In this document: positions 37,146 through 45,833 of the stretch, piece after piece
Position numbering within the stretch: position 1 is the stretch's first letter
How the letters are laid out: every line of letters starts with the position of its first letter
Source: Pseudobdellovibrio exovorus JSS
GTDB lineage: Bacteria; Bdellovibrionota; Bdellovibrionia; Bdellovibrionales; Bdellovibrionaceae
NCBI RefSeq assembly: GCF_000348725.1
Contig: NC_020813.1
Span: 1 to 64,000, forward strand
Reading direction: 5' to 3'
Length of the DNA stretch: 64,000 nucleotides
Notes under the pieces: generated by a model
The model's input: the letters and a program-made list of their open reading frames with translations, nothing else
Told to the model about the DNA's origin: nothing
Database searches by the model: none
Position numbers and translations under genes: made by a program

Positions 37146-38265
37146 AGAACGTACGCTGAATGGCGAACGTATACATTATATTGAGGTGGCAGAGGCAAGA
37201 GGGCGTTTAAGCACGCCGTTACAGCATGCCGTTGAGGCCGCATTGAAAATTCAACAGCAAGCCGAAATAGCCCGATTGCCGATAAAGCTTTTTCTGAGCG
37301 GCGGAATTGATTCAGAAGCCATGGCCCGCGCTTTCTTAGCTGCCCGTGTTCCCTTTACTGCGGTGATCGCTCGTTACAATCAAGATATGAATTTCCATGA
37401 TTACGAAACGGCAATTCCCTTCTGCGAGCAATTCGGCATTAAGATCGAGTTTATCGACATTGATGTGTATCAGTTTTTAGAAAAAGAAGAGCATCTGGCC
37501 TATGGACATGAGCTGGGGTGCCGTTCACCGCAGCTTGCTGTGTATATGCATATATTAGATCAGGTGGACGGGTTTCCTGTTTTGGCGGGGAATCCGATTT
37601 TTCCGATTCTTAATGGCGGAGCAGAACAGATCAAACAGGGAATACAAACGGGCCGATTGCTACTTGAGCGTGTGATGGGTCTTTCAGATCAAACGCAAGC
37701 CTCTCTGCTGCGCTATTTTGAAAAACGTCAACGCCGAGGTGAGCCGTTCTTTTTTCAATCGTCTTCTGCGCTGATAATGTCATTCCTAAAACTACAGAGC
37801 ACCATTCAAGAGATTGTGCGCGAAGAAAAAACATACACCTATCAAATGAAGTGCCGCGCTTATCGTGATGGTGGTTTTGATGTAGAGCCACGAGCAGACA
37901 AATACACAGGTTTTGAAAAGTATCGTGAAGAGTACGACAAAAGATTAAATACACAGTATGGAAAAGGATTTGATAGAAAGTTCCGTGAACCGCTCGAAAA
38001 GATGAACCCACTTCTGACTGAAAAAACACAGCTCCCAGTTCCCAGCGAAGTCATAGAACTTATTTTTGCGGAAACCATCCGTATGACAAGACCAAATGAA
38101 CTCAACAGACGAAGGGCCTTGTTACAGATGATGATGATTTCTGTCGGTGTACTGTCGCCACTTCCCGCGTGGGCTCTGTCGTGTTGTTGTGATTATGCGA
38201 ATAACCTCGGCTGTATCATCACGAGTCCGGCTGGCTGTAAAGCCCATTTAGCTACATGTTATTAA
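37132..38265 (+). CDS. PP-loop ATPase (asparagine-synthetase-like) with C-terminal Tat-like signal and six-cysteine tail, copy 1
   Basis: The 377-residue protein has a PP-loop SGGIDS at 56-61, as in asparagine synthetase and other adenylating N-type ATP pyrophosphatases, without a glutaminase domain. Residues 75-310 include HELGCRSPQLAVYM and GFPVLAGNPIFPI. The C-terminus is unexpected: NRRRALLQ at 325-332, a hydrophobic run ending PAWA, then 29 residues with cysteines at 351, 352, 353, 361, 369 and 376. GTG 37132 follows AGGGGG; TTG 37126 is an alternative. The next gene is its paralogue. Confidence 0.8.
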   Translation: MFVSEERTLNGERIHYIEVAEARGRLSTPLQHAVEAALKIQQQAEIARLPIKLFLSGGIDSEAMARAFLAARVPFTAVIARYNQDMNFHDYETAIPFCEQFGIKIEFIDIDVYQFLEKEEHLAYGHELGCRSPQLAVYMHILDQVDGFPVLAGNPIFPILNGGAEQIKQGIQTGRLLLERVMGLSDQTQASLLRYFEKRQRRGEPFFFQSSSALIMSFLKLQSTIQEIVREEKTYTYQMKCRAYRDGGFDVEPRADKYTGFEKYREEYDKRLNTQYGKGFDRKFREPLEKMNPLLTEKTQLPVPSEVIELIFAETIRMTRPNELNRRRALLQMMMISVGVLSPLPAWALSCCCDYANNLGCIITSPAGCKAHLATCY

Positions 38266-38323
38266 CGGCTCAAAATTAAACGCGAAAGGAAAACATAAAG
38301 ATAGCTGAATTTTAATCAAAAAC

Positions 38324-38339
38324 CCGAACGCGACCGAAC
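38324..38339 (+). promoter_or_regulatory. CCGAAC direct repeat upstream of PP-loop gene 2
   Basis: CCGAAC at 38324-38329 and 38334-38339 repeat perfectly with 10-bp period, 88 bases before the start at 38427. Confidence 0.68.
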
Positions 38340-38426
38340 GCTTTAGCGGTGGCCTTGGTTTAAAAGAAAATAAAAACAGAGATAATGTGGGAACTGCTTT
38401 ACGAACATTTAGCATTGGAGTTCCCT

Positions 38427-39581
38427 ATGGTTTCCTTTCAAGCAAAAACTGCGAAAGAATCTTTATTATCTGAAAGCCGGATATTAAACGGAGAAAAAAT
38501 TCATTCGATTGAAGTTGCAAAAGTTTTTGCAGATCTAAGCTCACCCATAGAGCACGCGATGACCAAGGCGAAAGAAATTGCTCGAACAGCATGGGCTAAT
38601 AATTTAGAAATTAAACTATTCCTCAGTGGTGGTATTGATTCCGAGGCGATGGCGCGAGCTTTTTTAGCAGCAGGTATTCCTTTTGTCGCGGTGATTGGTC
38701 GCTACAACCAGAATATGAATGAACATGACTACGTCACGGCGATATCGTTCTGCGATCAATTCCATATTCCTATGCAGTTTCTAGATGTGGATGTGTATCA
38801 GTTTCTAGAAGATGAGGGTCATTTGGCCTATGGACACGAACTAGGATGTCGTTCACCCCAGCTTGCTGTGTACATGTATATGTTAGATCAAATCGAAGGT
38901 TTTCCGGTCTTAGCGGGCAATCCTATATTTCCTATTTTGAAAAATTCGGGAAGTGAGCTTAGAAAAGAACTCTCTACTGGAAGCTTTGAAATGGAGCGTG
39001 TTGTGGGCCTTTCAGATCAGACACAGGCTGTGCTTTTTCGTTATTTTGAAAAACGTCAACGTCTAGGTGTTCCTTTTTTCTTTCAATCCTGTGCTGAGTT
39101 GATGATGTCGTTTTTAAATTTAGAAAGTACAATCGAAGCTATGACTAGTGGTCGAAAGAATTATAGCTATGAAATGAAGTGTCGCGCTTATCGTGATGGT
39201 GGTTTTGATGTAGAGCCACGAGCAGACAAATACACAGGCTTTGAAAAGTATCGTGAAGAGTACGATAAAAGATTAAACACACAGTATGGAAAAGGATTTG
39301 ATCAAAAATTTCGTCAGCCATTAGAAATGTTAAATCCACTTCTGGCTGAAAAGATATATCTACCTTTACCTGCTCAGGTGACAGAAAAACTTTTTAGAAA
39401 ACTTTCATCTTTATTTAAATCGGATGCGAACATGAGCCGTCGAGGAATCTTGGCTGGAGTGGCCGCCGCTGCTTTTGGATTATTAATCCCGCTTCCGGCA
39501 AATGCATTGATGTGGTGTTGCTGTTCGGATGGGAACTGTTTTTCAACAACGCCGAAAATGTGCAAACAAATGTGCCTTTAA
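38427..39581 (+). CDS. PP-loop ATPase (asparagine-synthetase-like) with C-terminal Tat-like signal and six-cysteine tail, copy 2
   Basis: A 384-residue paralogue of the preceding gene. PP-loop SGGIDS is at 67-72 and HELGCRSPQLAVYM and GNPIFPI are kept. The C-terminus holds a clear twin-arginine signal, SRRGILAG at 337-344, hydrophobic run, PANA cleavage-type site, then 24 residues with cysteines at 364, 365, 366, 371, 379 and 383. TTGGAG precedes ATG 38427; ATG 38385 would add 14 residues. A 120-bp block encoding YRDGGFDVEPRADKY is nearly identical in DNA between the two copies. Confidence 0.8.
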   Translation: MVSFQAKTAKESLLSESRILNGEKIHSIEVAKVFADLSSPIEHAMTKAKEIARTAWANNLEIKLFLSGGIDSEAMARAFLAAGIPFVAVIGRYNQNMNEHDYVTAISFCDQFHIPMQFLDVDVYQFLEDEGHLAYGHELGCRSPQLAVYMYMLDQIEGFPVLAGNPIFPILKNSGSELRKELSTGSFEMERVVGLSDQTQAVLFRYFEKRQRLGVPFFFQSCAELMMSFLNLESTIEAMTSGRKNYSYEMKCRAYRDGGFDVEPRADKYTGFEKYREEYDKRLNTQYGKGFDQKFRQPLEMLNPLLAEKIYLPLPAQVTEKLFRKLSSLFKSDANMSRRGILAGVAAAAFGLLIPLPANALMWCCCSDGNCFSTTPKMCKQMCL

Positions 39582-39597
39582 GAAAAAAGAATAAAAA

Positions 39598-39789
39598 TTA
39601 TTGGCCTTTTTCTGGGCTGACGCCGTAGAAAACTTCGTCAAGGTAGATCAGTAAGCATTGTCTTAGATCTTCGACAGTCATCTCTTTTGGATCGACTTCT
39701 AGTGCGCGGATGGCGGCGAAAAGCTCTGTTTCGATGGTATCAGCATCAATTTGAGTTCGCTTAGCAAATTGTTCTAAAACTCGTCCCAT
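39598..39789 (-). CDS. Small helical hypothetical protein
   Basis: A 63-residue acidic protein (MTVEDLRQCLLIYLDEVFYG near its C-terminal part) with no signal peptide. A GGAGG site 7 bases before its ATG supports it. No domain was recognised. It converges on PP-loop gene 2 with a 16-base gap. Confidence 0.6.
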   Translation of the reverse strand: MGRVLEQFAKRTQIDADTIETELFAAIRALEVDPKEMTVEDLRQCLLIYLDEVFYGVSPEKGQ

Positions 39790-40163
39790 GCTCGCCTCCT
39801 GCTTGCAAATCTGACTGAATTCAAAACCTCTTCAAAACTTCGTTGAGTCGATGTTTGTAGTGCCCGCTAAGGGTCCATCATGGACATCTTAGTTGGTTTC
39901 ATACAGACAGCTTCATCAAAGCAAAAGGTTAAATAACAGACAACCGGAAACAGCCCCCAGTTTTAAATTAGGCGTAATGTCCAGTAAACAGATCTGAGGC
40001 CCAAAATAAAGGGTTACTAAATCGAAATTGAGCGTCTTTTCTCCTAAATCCCGCGCCCATCGCTGACGATAGAGGTTCGTGAAGATGGAGCGATCCAAAT
40101 CTAAATAAGGATTAATTTCCTTATTAGGAAAGATCGAAGGTGGATCATGAGTATTCTTGCTGA
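39790..40163. other. Divergent intergenic region with an inverted repeat
   Basis: About 370 bp between the small minus-strand gene and the S24 repressor; I see no convincing gene. AATAAGGA / TCCTTATT at 40104-40125, 38 bases before the repressor start, could be an operator for autoregulation. A minus-strand open frame at 39916-40098 lacks a ribosome-binding site and was not called. Confidence 0.45.
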
Positions 40164-40913
40164 GTGAGCAAAAAAGAAAAGCCCGCGCGGTACAAAAACG
40201 AAAAGTTTCTGAAAGCTTTGGGGCGTCACTGTCAGCAACTCAGAATCAAAAAAGGCTACACGATAGATCGTCTGTATCGTGAAGGCGATCAGTTGAGTAC
40301 CTCAGCGATTCATCGTTTAGAAAATGGTGCCGCAGATACTCAGATCAGCGTCTTTTATCGTTACGCTCAAGTTCTGGGTTTAGAGTTACAGGATTTATTC
40401 AAGTTTGAAGTTCCTACAGAAAAATCAAAAAAGATTTTACCATTTGATGAGGACAATCCAGAAAGACCGAAATCTTGTGTTCCCTACTATGACATTCATG
40501 TGGCTGCTGGAGCGTTCGATCAGCAAAAGCTAAACCAGCAAGATCCAAGTGGTTGGGTTAAAATTGAAAACCTGCGCAATCAAACAGAATATTTTGCAAC
40601 TCATGTCAAAGGCCGCTCGATGGAGCCAGCGATTCCGTCAGGTTCTTTATGTCTTTTTCGCTTTTATCAAGGTGGAACTCGTCAGAATAAAATCTTCTTA
40701 GTGAAATCCCGCGGTGTTTTAGATCCAGAAACAAATGAATCTTTCGTTGTTAAAAAATACAAACGCCTGAGCACAGTTGAAGATGATGAAAACAGATCTA
40801 AAGTGGTCGTACATCTTCTATCAGAAAATACGACCTACCCTCCGATCGTGTTGATGGCTTCAGATGAAACTCAAATTGAAGTGATGGCTGAGTTTATCGA
40901 AGTTCTCGAGTAA
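40164..40913 (+). CDS. HTH-XRE / S24 peptidase-type repressor
   Basis: The 249-residue protein has an N-terminal Cro/CI-type HTH (LRIKKGYTIDRLYREG, STSAIHRLENG) and a C-terminal LexA/CI-like S24 domain with the serine in HVKGRSMEPAIPSGSL and the lysine in SFVVKKYKRL. YDIHVAAGAF marks the region where LexA-type proteins have their cleavage Ala-Gly. It could respond to DNA damage or be non-cleaving. The start is GTG. No phage genes surround it, so it is probably a chromosomal regulator, perhaps of the adjacent pilin-like cluster. Confidence 0.82.
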   Translation: MSKKEKPARYKNEKFLKALGRHCQQLRIKKGYTIDRLYREGDQLSTSAIHRLENGAADTQISVFYRYAQVLGLELQDLFKFEVPTEKSKKILPFDEDNPERPKSCVPYYDIHVAAGAFDQQKLNQQDPSGWVKIENLRNQTEYFATHVKGRSMEPAIPSGSLCLFRFYQGGTRQNKIFLVKSRGVLDPETNESFVVKKYKRLSTVEDDENRSKVVVHLLSENTTYPPIVLMASDETQIEVMAEFIEVLE

Positions 40914-40939
40914 GTCCTTAGAACAACTGCAAACGGGCA

Positions 40940-42721
40940 CTAACAACCACTTGGCAAGTGTGCTGGCCACCATTCTGGGCTATTGCCACAACCACAGAAA
41001 ATACTTGGCGTTGTGGGTGCTGGACTTGACCATGTATTCCCACAGCAACGACGAGTGCCACTCGTGCAACCACTGCAACTTGTCGCTCCGTGAGCAGCCG
41101 CACACGCGGTACCGCCATTAGCTGCCGGAGTCGTCACAGTAAATGTTTTTAAACCAGAGGCATCACAACCACTCCACGAGCCAACACAATTCACTGGCGC
41201 TGGGGTTGATGGTCCACCACCACCGCCAGTTGCGGCGACACAGCCCGGTCCACCAACCCAAACACAGCCATTCGGAGTACAACCACCATAAGGAACTCCC
41301 GATGCCGACATACATGCGGCATAAGAAGCTGAGCCTGCGCCATGCTGTCCACTTCCGCTGTAAGGATAACTGCAAGACCAAGAGCCACAGTAACACGCGC
41401 AATTGCAAGGCATGGTCGTTCCCTCAGGGACAGAGCAGGCAGCTCCGCCATTCGCAGCTGGCGTTGTTACAACATATGTTGAGTTTCCAGAACTTGTTAG
41501 ACATGGCGTCCACGCGCCGACACAATCCACAGGAGCGCCACAAGACTGAGGATTACAGCTTTGTGATTGAGTCTGTCCATTTGTCGCCGGACAGGCTGTT
41601 CCACCATTGGCGGCCGGAGTCGTAACAGTGTAAGTACGAGTCTGAGTTCCGCCACCACAACTGGCAGAACAAGAACTCCATGCACTCCAATCTCCGGCAC
41701 AGTTGACCGGAGTTGATGGTGGAGCACAGGCCGCTGTGTTACACGTGCGAGTTTCACCATCAACGTGAGGGCATGCGGCTCCCCACTGATTTGCAGGAAC
41801 ATCAACAGTGTAAGTTTGAGTTCCTCCACCGCACATCACAGAGCAGGCACCCCAGTTTCCAGAGCAATTTTGAGTACAAGTCGGATTGGTGTAGCTTCCA
41901 CTCAGCGAAGCCGTGTTGTTAACGACACTGCAAACTCTTGTTTCTTGTTGGCACCGACTTCCGGTTGGCACAGAAGGTGTCGCATAAAAAGTGTAAGCAG
42001 CCGAGTGGCTTAAGTTGATTCCATTTTGATCACATGTCACCACATTGAGGTCTGTTAAAGAAAGTACGCGTCGACTGATGGTGACATCATAAGAGCCAAC
42101 TTTTGTGTCACCAGCTCTCGCATTAATAAAGTTTTTCATCAGATGATTGTCAGAGGGATTGAAAACCATTTTAGCATTGATCGTTAGTGTAAGACCACTT
42201 GTTGAGGCGGCCTCATTCACATACCAATTTATGATGTAACCAATAGGACAGTTGTCGTTTCCAGCTCCGGTTGGTGAAAAACCAGAACACTTTGTTCCCT
42301 TTTCCGTGAAACCAGCACTACTTGTTGTGCGGCCATCGTAAAAAACCTGACCACCGCCTGTTCCTGAATTGTAAAGTACAATACGATCAAGTGACGGAGA
42401 ATAAGCTGAGGCGACGAGCGATGTTGCACATGTCGTGCGATTTCGCAGGCAGGCCATATTGGCATTAACGGAGGCGTTGATGGTATTTTGAATGGCTTGA
42501 TTCTGTTGCAGAATTTCAGAAAAGCTATTTTTAAGCTTTAAGAGCTCATCACGTAGCTGAACCTTTTTTTGTTCTTGAGTTGAAAAGCTCATCATATTGA
42601 TAACAGCCAAGCTGACAACGGCACCAAGAGCCACGGCGACCATAAGTTGAATCAAGCTGACACCACGATTATTAATAAAGAATAGCTTCTTTATATTCCA
42701 CCACCTCTGTACGTTCCGCAT
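40940..42721 (-). CDS. Type IV pilin-like protein with thrombospondin type-1-like repeats, copy A
   Basis: The 593-residue protein starts with a prepilin leader (cleavage after G20) and hydrophobic helix VSLIQLMVAVALGAVVSLAV. Position +5 of the mature protein is Gln, not the usual Glu. A pilin-like globular domain to about 280 is followed by Cys/Trp-rich thrombospondin-type repeats at about 286-332 (WGACSVMCGGGTQTYTV), 341-394, 400-440 and 512-550, and a Cys-rich end. It is probably a surface-exposed minor pilin with an adhesive region. Its base composition is visibly richer in G+C than its neighbours. Confidence 0.82.
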   Translation of the reverse strand: MRNVQRWWNIKKLFFINNRGVSLIQLMVAVALGAVVSLAVINMMSFSTQEQKKVQLRDELLKLKNSFSEILQQNQAIQNTINASVNANMACLRNRTTCATSLVASAYSPSLDRIVLYNSGTGGGQVFYDGRTTSSAGFTEKGTKCSGFSPTGAGNDNCPIGYIINWYVNEAASTSGLTLTINAKMVFNPSDNHLMKNFINARAGDTKVGSYDVTISRRVLSLTDLNVVTCDQNGINLSHSAAYTFYATPSVPTGSRCQQETRVCSVVNNTASLSGSYTNPTCTQNCSGNWGACSVMCGGGTQTYTVDVPANQWGAACPHVDGETRTCNTAACAPPSTPVNCAGDWSAWSSCSASCGGGTQTRTYTVTTPAANGGTACPATNGQTQSQSCNPQSCGAPVDCVGAWTPCLTSSGNSTYVVTTPAANGGAACSVPEGTTMPCNCACYCGSWSCSYPYSGSGQHGAGSASYAACMSASGVPYGGCTPNGCVWVGGPGCVAATGGGGGPSTPAPVNCVGSWSGCDASGLKTFTVTTPAANGGTACAAAHGATSCSGCTSGTRRCCGNTWSSPAPTTPSIFCGCGNSPEWWPAHLPSGC

Positions 42722-42973
42722 GTGTGAAGTCTAATATCCCAAAAGGTTAGAAGAAAACTCATTTCAGTTTAAAAAAATAAGACTAGAGCTGCAATACTTT
42801 TAAGATAACTATTTAAAACCACAGTATATTTTAATAAACTGTTTTGCTTTGATCCAGAGATTAGTTCAGTCTAGAGACATCACGTTTTTGTTTGTGTTTT
42901 AAGATCAAAAACTGAATCATAGGTCCAAGGTTTAAGATTAGCTTTAACAGTAAAATTGCAAAGGAAGGCAGCA

Positions 42974-43360
42974 ATGAATAACACTCATTCAAAATTTTTT
43001 GGCTATGTTTTATGGATTTTCGGTTTTACAGGAGCTCACCGCTTTTATTACGGAAAACAAATCACAGGAACAATCTGGTTTTTCACATTAGGTCTTTTGG
43101 GCGTTGGTTGGATTATCGACTTCTTTTTGATTCCCTCAATGGATCGTGAGGCCGATCTTAAATACACCGCGGGTCGATATGATTTTTCAATGGCATGGGT
43201 GCTTTTGACCTTCTTAGGATTTTTAGGAATTCATCGCTTCTACATTGGAAAAATTGGAACAGGAATTATCTGGCTTTTAACCGGAGGTGTCTTCGGTTTG
43301 GGTTATCTTTATGATCTGTGGAATCTAAACGGCATGATTTCCGAAGCGAATAGAACTTAG
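42974..43360 (+). CDS. TM2-domain membrane protein (two TM2 units)
   Basis: The 128-residue protein holds two copies of the TM2 module: [20 protein letters not shown] and [20 protein letters not shown], each with a paired transmembrane hairpin, connected by [16 protein letters not shown]. The function of TM2 proteins in bacteria is mostly unknown. ATG 42974 follows AAGGAAGG; an earlier in-frame ATG at 42956 adds only six residues. Confidence 0.85.
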   Translation: MNNTHSKFFGYVLWIFGFTGAHRFYYGKQITGTIWFFTLGLLGVGWIIDFFLIPSMDREADLKYTAGRYDFSMAWVLLTFLGFLGIHRFYIGKIGTGIIWLLTGGVFGLGYLYDLWNLNGMISEANRT

Positions 43361-43403
43361 TATTTAAAGCGAAAAATCATTCATTACAATCTTTTAACAA
43401 TTG

Positions 43404-43435
43404 AGCCCCCAGTAAAAAGGGGGCTTTTCTTTTTA
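43404..43435 (+). terminator. Rho-independent terminator after the TM2 gene
   Basis: AGCCCCC and GGGGGCT pair around AGTAAAAA, followed by a T-rich run. Confidence 0.85.
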
Positions 43436-43501
43436 AGCGGTAATTTCTTGCCGCCCGCATTTTAAAGCTTCTTGTTTGAAATTTCAGAATAAAACGAGGA
43501 G

Positions 43502-43519
43502 TTTACAAAAATTTGTAAA
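43502..43519. promoter_or_regulatory. Inverted repeat before pilin-like copy B
   Basis: TTTACAAA and TTTGTAAA pair around AA, 76 bases before the GTG start. It could be an operator; the binding protein is unknown. Confidence 0.4.
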
Positions 43520-43594
43520 ACAAAAAATCAGCCCTATAATTTTATTATTGTTTAATGACGAGAATTGCTTGAGCCAATAACAAAGGAATATTGC

Positions 43595-45043
43595 GTGTCG
43601 CGACTGAGATTAAACACTAAGGGGATAGGTCTTTTACAATTATTACTGGCTGTGGGATTGGGAAGCATCGTGAGCTTAGCATTTGTTAACGCTCTTCAAG
43701 TTTCTGATCACGAGCAAAGAAAACTACAACTTAGAAACGAGTTGTTAGCTATAAAAAATCATTTCGCCAGCACGTTACATCAGGATCAAACTTTTCTTAA
43801 TACGATCGCCGCACTCGAAAATACAAATATGCAGTGTCTACGTGATCGCACCGTTTGTGATGCGGGATTTGTTGGAAGTGAGTACTCGCCATTGCAAGAA
43901 CGACTCGTTCTTTATAATCAGTCCCCGAGTCCGGGTCAGATTTTTTACGACGGCCGCGCAACAAGCAGTACAGGGTTCACAACAAAAGGAGCCACGTGTA
44001 CAGGGTTTTCTGCCACTGGCGCAGGAAACAGTGACTGCCCGATTGGTTTTATCACAACATGGTACTTAAGCGATGTCGGCTCTTATAAAGGAGTCGCTCT
44101 TACACTGAATGCAAAGATGGTTTTTAACCCTGCAGACGATCATCCTTTGAAGCGATTTTTTTATGCGCAGCACGTGGACACCGTTCTGGGTTCTTATGAC
44201 ATTGCGGTTACTAAGCGCGTGAAGTCTCTTGTAAATAATGAAGTTCTTCACTGCGAAGAAAATGGCGTGCAATTAAATCATGGTGCCGGAAGAGTTTTCT
44301 ATCAGACAGCAGGTGTTCCTGTTGGAAGTCGTTGTCAGCAAGAAACTCGTCTTTGTACGATTGTGAACAATGTGCCGGAGTTGTCAGGAACATTTAATCA
44401 GCCGAGCTGTGCACAAGCTTGTTCGGGCGAGTGGAGTGCGTGCAGTGCTCCCTGTGGTGGCGGAACACAGACCTTTACACAGATCGTGGAAGCCAATGAG
44501 TTTGGTCCCGCCTGTGCTCACTCTAACGGAGAACAACGTGCGTGTAACACAATGGCCTGTGGTAACAACTGCATGGGCGATTGGGGCGCTTGTACCGGAG
44601 GCGTTCAGCGATACAACGTCACGCTTCCAGCAGGAATTGGAGGTGATAGTTGTCCCTACGCTGACGGACAAACTCGCAGTTGCACCAGCGAAGGAAAATG
44701 GGTGAAAACAGGAGTCGCGAACAACGTGCATGGACTTGGTTACAACTCTCTTTGTCATCCTTATAAAAGTCTTTTGCCCCTTTGCTTGATGCAGGTGATT
44801 TATCACATAGATGGAAGTCAGTATTGCGAAAGCTATGTATTGAACGACTTGAATGGACTCCTTAATCCAGTCTTAAATACATTAAGTACCTGTGGAAACT
44901 TTTCCCCAGATACAGCGGTTTGTAATCCGGGACAGAGTATGACAATGGTTTCTGCCTTCTATGTTTTAAAGGGAGGAAATTTATTAACGAATTTATTCGA
45001 TTTACAGAATGTGACGACAAGTTATTCGTGTGTGGCAAAATAA
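43595..45043 (+). CDS. Type IV pilin-like protein with thrombospondin type-1-like repeats, copy B
   Basis: A 482-residue member of the same family. Leader ends NTKG, followed by IGLLQLLLAVGLGSIVSLAF, again with Gln at +5. The pilin-like domain and the SRCQQETRLCTIVNNVPELSG linker are shared with copies A and D, and two thrombospondin-like units follow (WSACSAPCGGGTQTFTQ, MGDWGACTGGVQRYNVTLP). The last 115 residues differ from the other copies and hold several cysteines. GTG 43595 has AAAGGA 7 bases before it. Confidence 0.8.
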   Translation: MSRLRLNTKGIGLLQLLLAVGLGSIVSLAFVNALQVSDHEQRKLQLRNELLAIKNHFASTLHQDQTFLNTIAALENTNMQCLRDRTVCDAGFVGSEYSPLQERLVLYNQSPSPGQIFYDGRATSSTGFTTKGATCTGFSATGAGNSDCPIGFITTWYLSDVGSYKGVALTLNAKMVFNPADDHPLKRFFYAQHVDTVLGSYDIAVTKRVKSLVNNEVLHCEENGVQLNHGAGRVFYQTAGVPVGSRCQQETRLCTIVNNVPELSGTFNQPSCAQACSGEWSACSAPCGGGTQTFTQIVEANEFGPACAHSNGEQRACNTMACGNNCMGDWGACTGGVQRYNVTLPAGIGGDSCPYADGQTRSCTSEGKWVKTGVANNVHGLGYNSLCHPYKSLLPLCLMQVIYHIDGSQYCESYVLNDLNGLLNPVLNTLSTCGNFSPDTAVCNPGQSMTMVSAFYVLKGGNLLTNLFDLQNVTTSYSCVAK

Positions 45044-45077
45044 AACGTCTAAGAATTAGAAAAATCTAATCTATATA

Positions 45078-45107
45078 AAAGTCATCAGAGGACACACTGA
45101 TGACTTT
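45078..45107. terminator. Hairpin after pilin-like copy B
   Basis: AAAGTCATCAG and CTGATGACTTT pair perfectly over 11 bp around AGGACACA. The T run is short (TTT), so it is a weak terminator or a transcript-end stabiliser. Confidence 0.55.
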
Positions 45108-45203
45108 CCAGCGCAATCCGAAGCAGTTTATAAACACGATCAAGTCATTTCCATTGCTGACAAAATCTTTATCTTTTTCACTAGGAAGATAAGGATTTTT
45201 AGA

Positions 45204-45816
45204 ATGAGCAATAAGGGTGTCGGAATAATACAGCTACTCGTCGCTGTGGGTTTAGGTAGTGTCGTCAGTATGGGCGTCATCAGCATGATGCATTTTTCAA
45301 ATCAAGAGCAGAAAAAAATTCATCTGCGCTCAGAGCTTGTCGCTATTCAAACGCGTTTTGCCGAAGTTCTTCACAACGACAAGACCTTTCTTAATACAGT
45401 TGCTTCTTCCGCAAATCCTAACATGGCCTGCTTGCGCAATCGTACGGCCTGTGCGGCTAGTTATGTGTCATCCGGCTACACACCAACACTTGATCGTATC
45501 GCGATTGTTCATCCAGCATCATCAGATGGAAGAATTTTTTATGATGGACGCTCTACAAGCACAGCAGGATTTACAGAAAAAGGAGCCGACTCCCGCAGCA
45601 AATGGAGGTACAGCTTGTGCTGTACCTGCGGGAACAACAGCAACTTGCACGTGTAGTTGCTACTGCAGCTCTTGGGGTTGTAATTATCCGTATAATGGGA
45701 GTGGCAAACACAGCGCCTCTACGAAAGCAGCCTGTATGGCGGCTAATGGACAGTCTTCTGGCGGTTGTACAACAAATGGATGTGTATGGGTCGGAGGGCC
45801 AGGCAACTGTCAGTAG
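45204..45816 (+). pseudogene. Deleted, frameshifted pilin/thrombospondin-repeat gene, copy C
   Basis: The frame from ATG 45204 (AAGGA site) reads a pilin-like N-terminus with VGIIQLLVAVGLGSVVSM and is identical in plan to copies A, B and D as far as FTEKGA near 45588, where it runs into unrelated codons and stops at 45654-45656. In another frame the bases from 45587 to 45816 encode TPAANGGTACAVPAGTT and CSCYCSSWGCNYPYNGSG, homologous to the Cys-rich part of copy A. A deletion of about 290 codons out of frame explains both. It may be inactive or a cassette for recombination. Confidence 0.78.
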
Positions 45817-45833
45817 TTTCAAAATTATGAAAA

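Noticed and set aside
37631-38029. 132-codon minus-strand open frame inside PP-loop gene 1
   Set aside because: It mirrors the coding frame of the PP-loop gene and a similar shadow appears in the paralogue at 39145, as expected from shared codons.
39916-40098. 60-codon minus-strand open frame in the 39.8-40.1 kb gap
   Set aside because: No ribosome-binding site and no plausible protein features; the gap was described as intergenic.
40164-40913. S24 repressor as a sign of a prophage
   Set aside because: No integrase, attachment repeats or structural phage genes are nearby; the neighbours are pilin-like genes and housekeeping genes.
41143-41625. 160-codon plus-strand open frame inside pilin-like copy A
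   Set aside because: It is antisense to the repeat-rich thrombospondin region; long antisense frames are common in such biased sequence.
44384-44806. 140-codon minus-strand open frame inside pilin-like copy B
   Set aside because: Antisense to Cys-rich repeats, no ribosome-binding site and no family resemblance.
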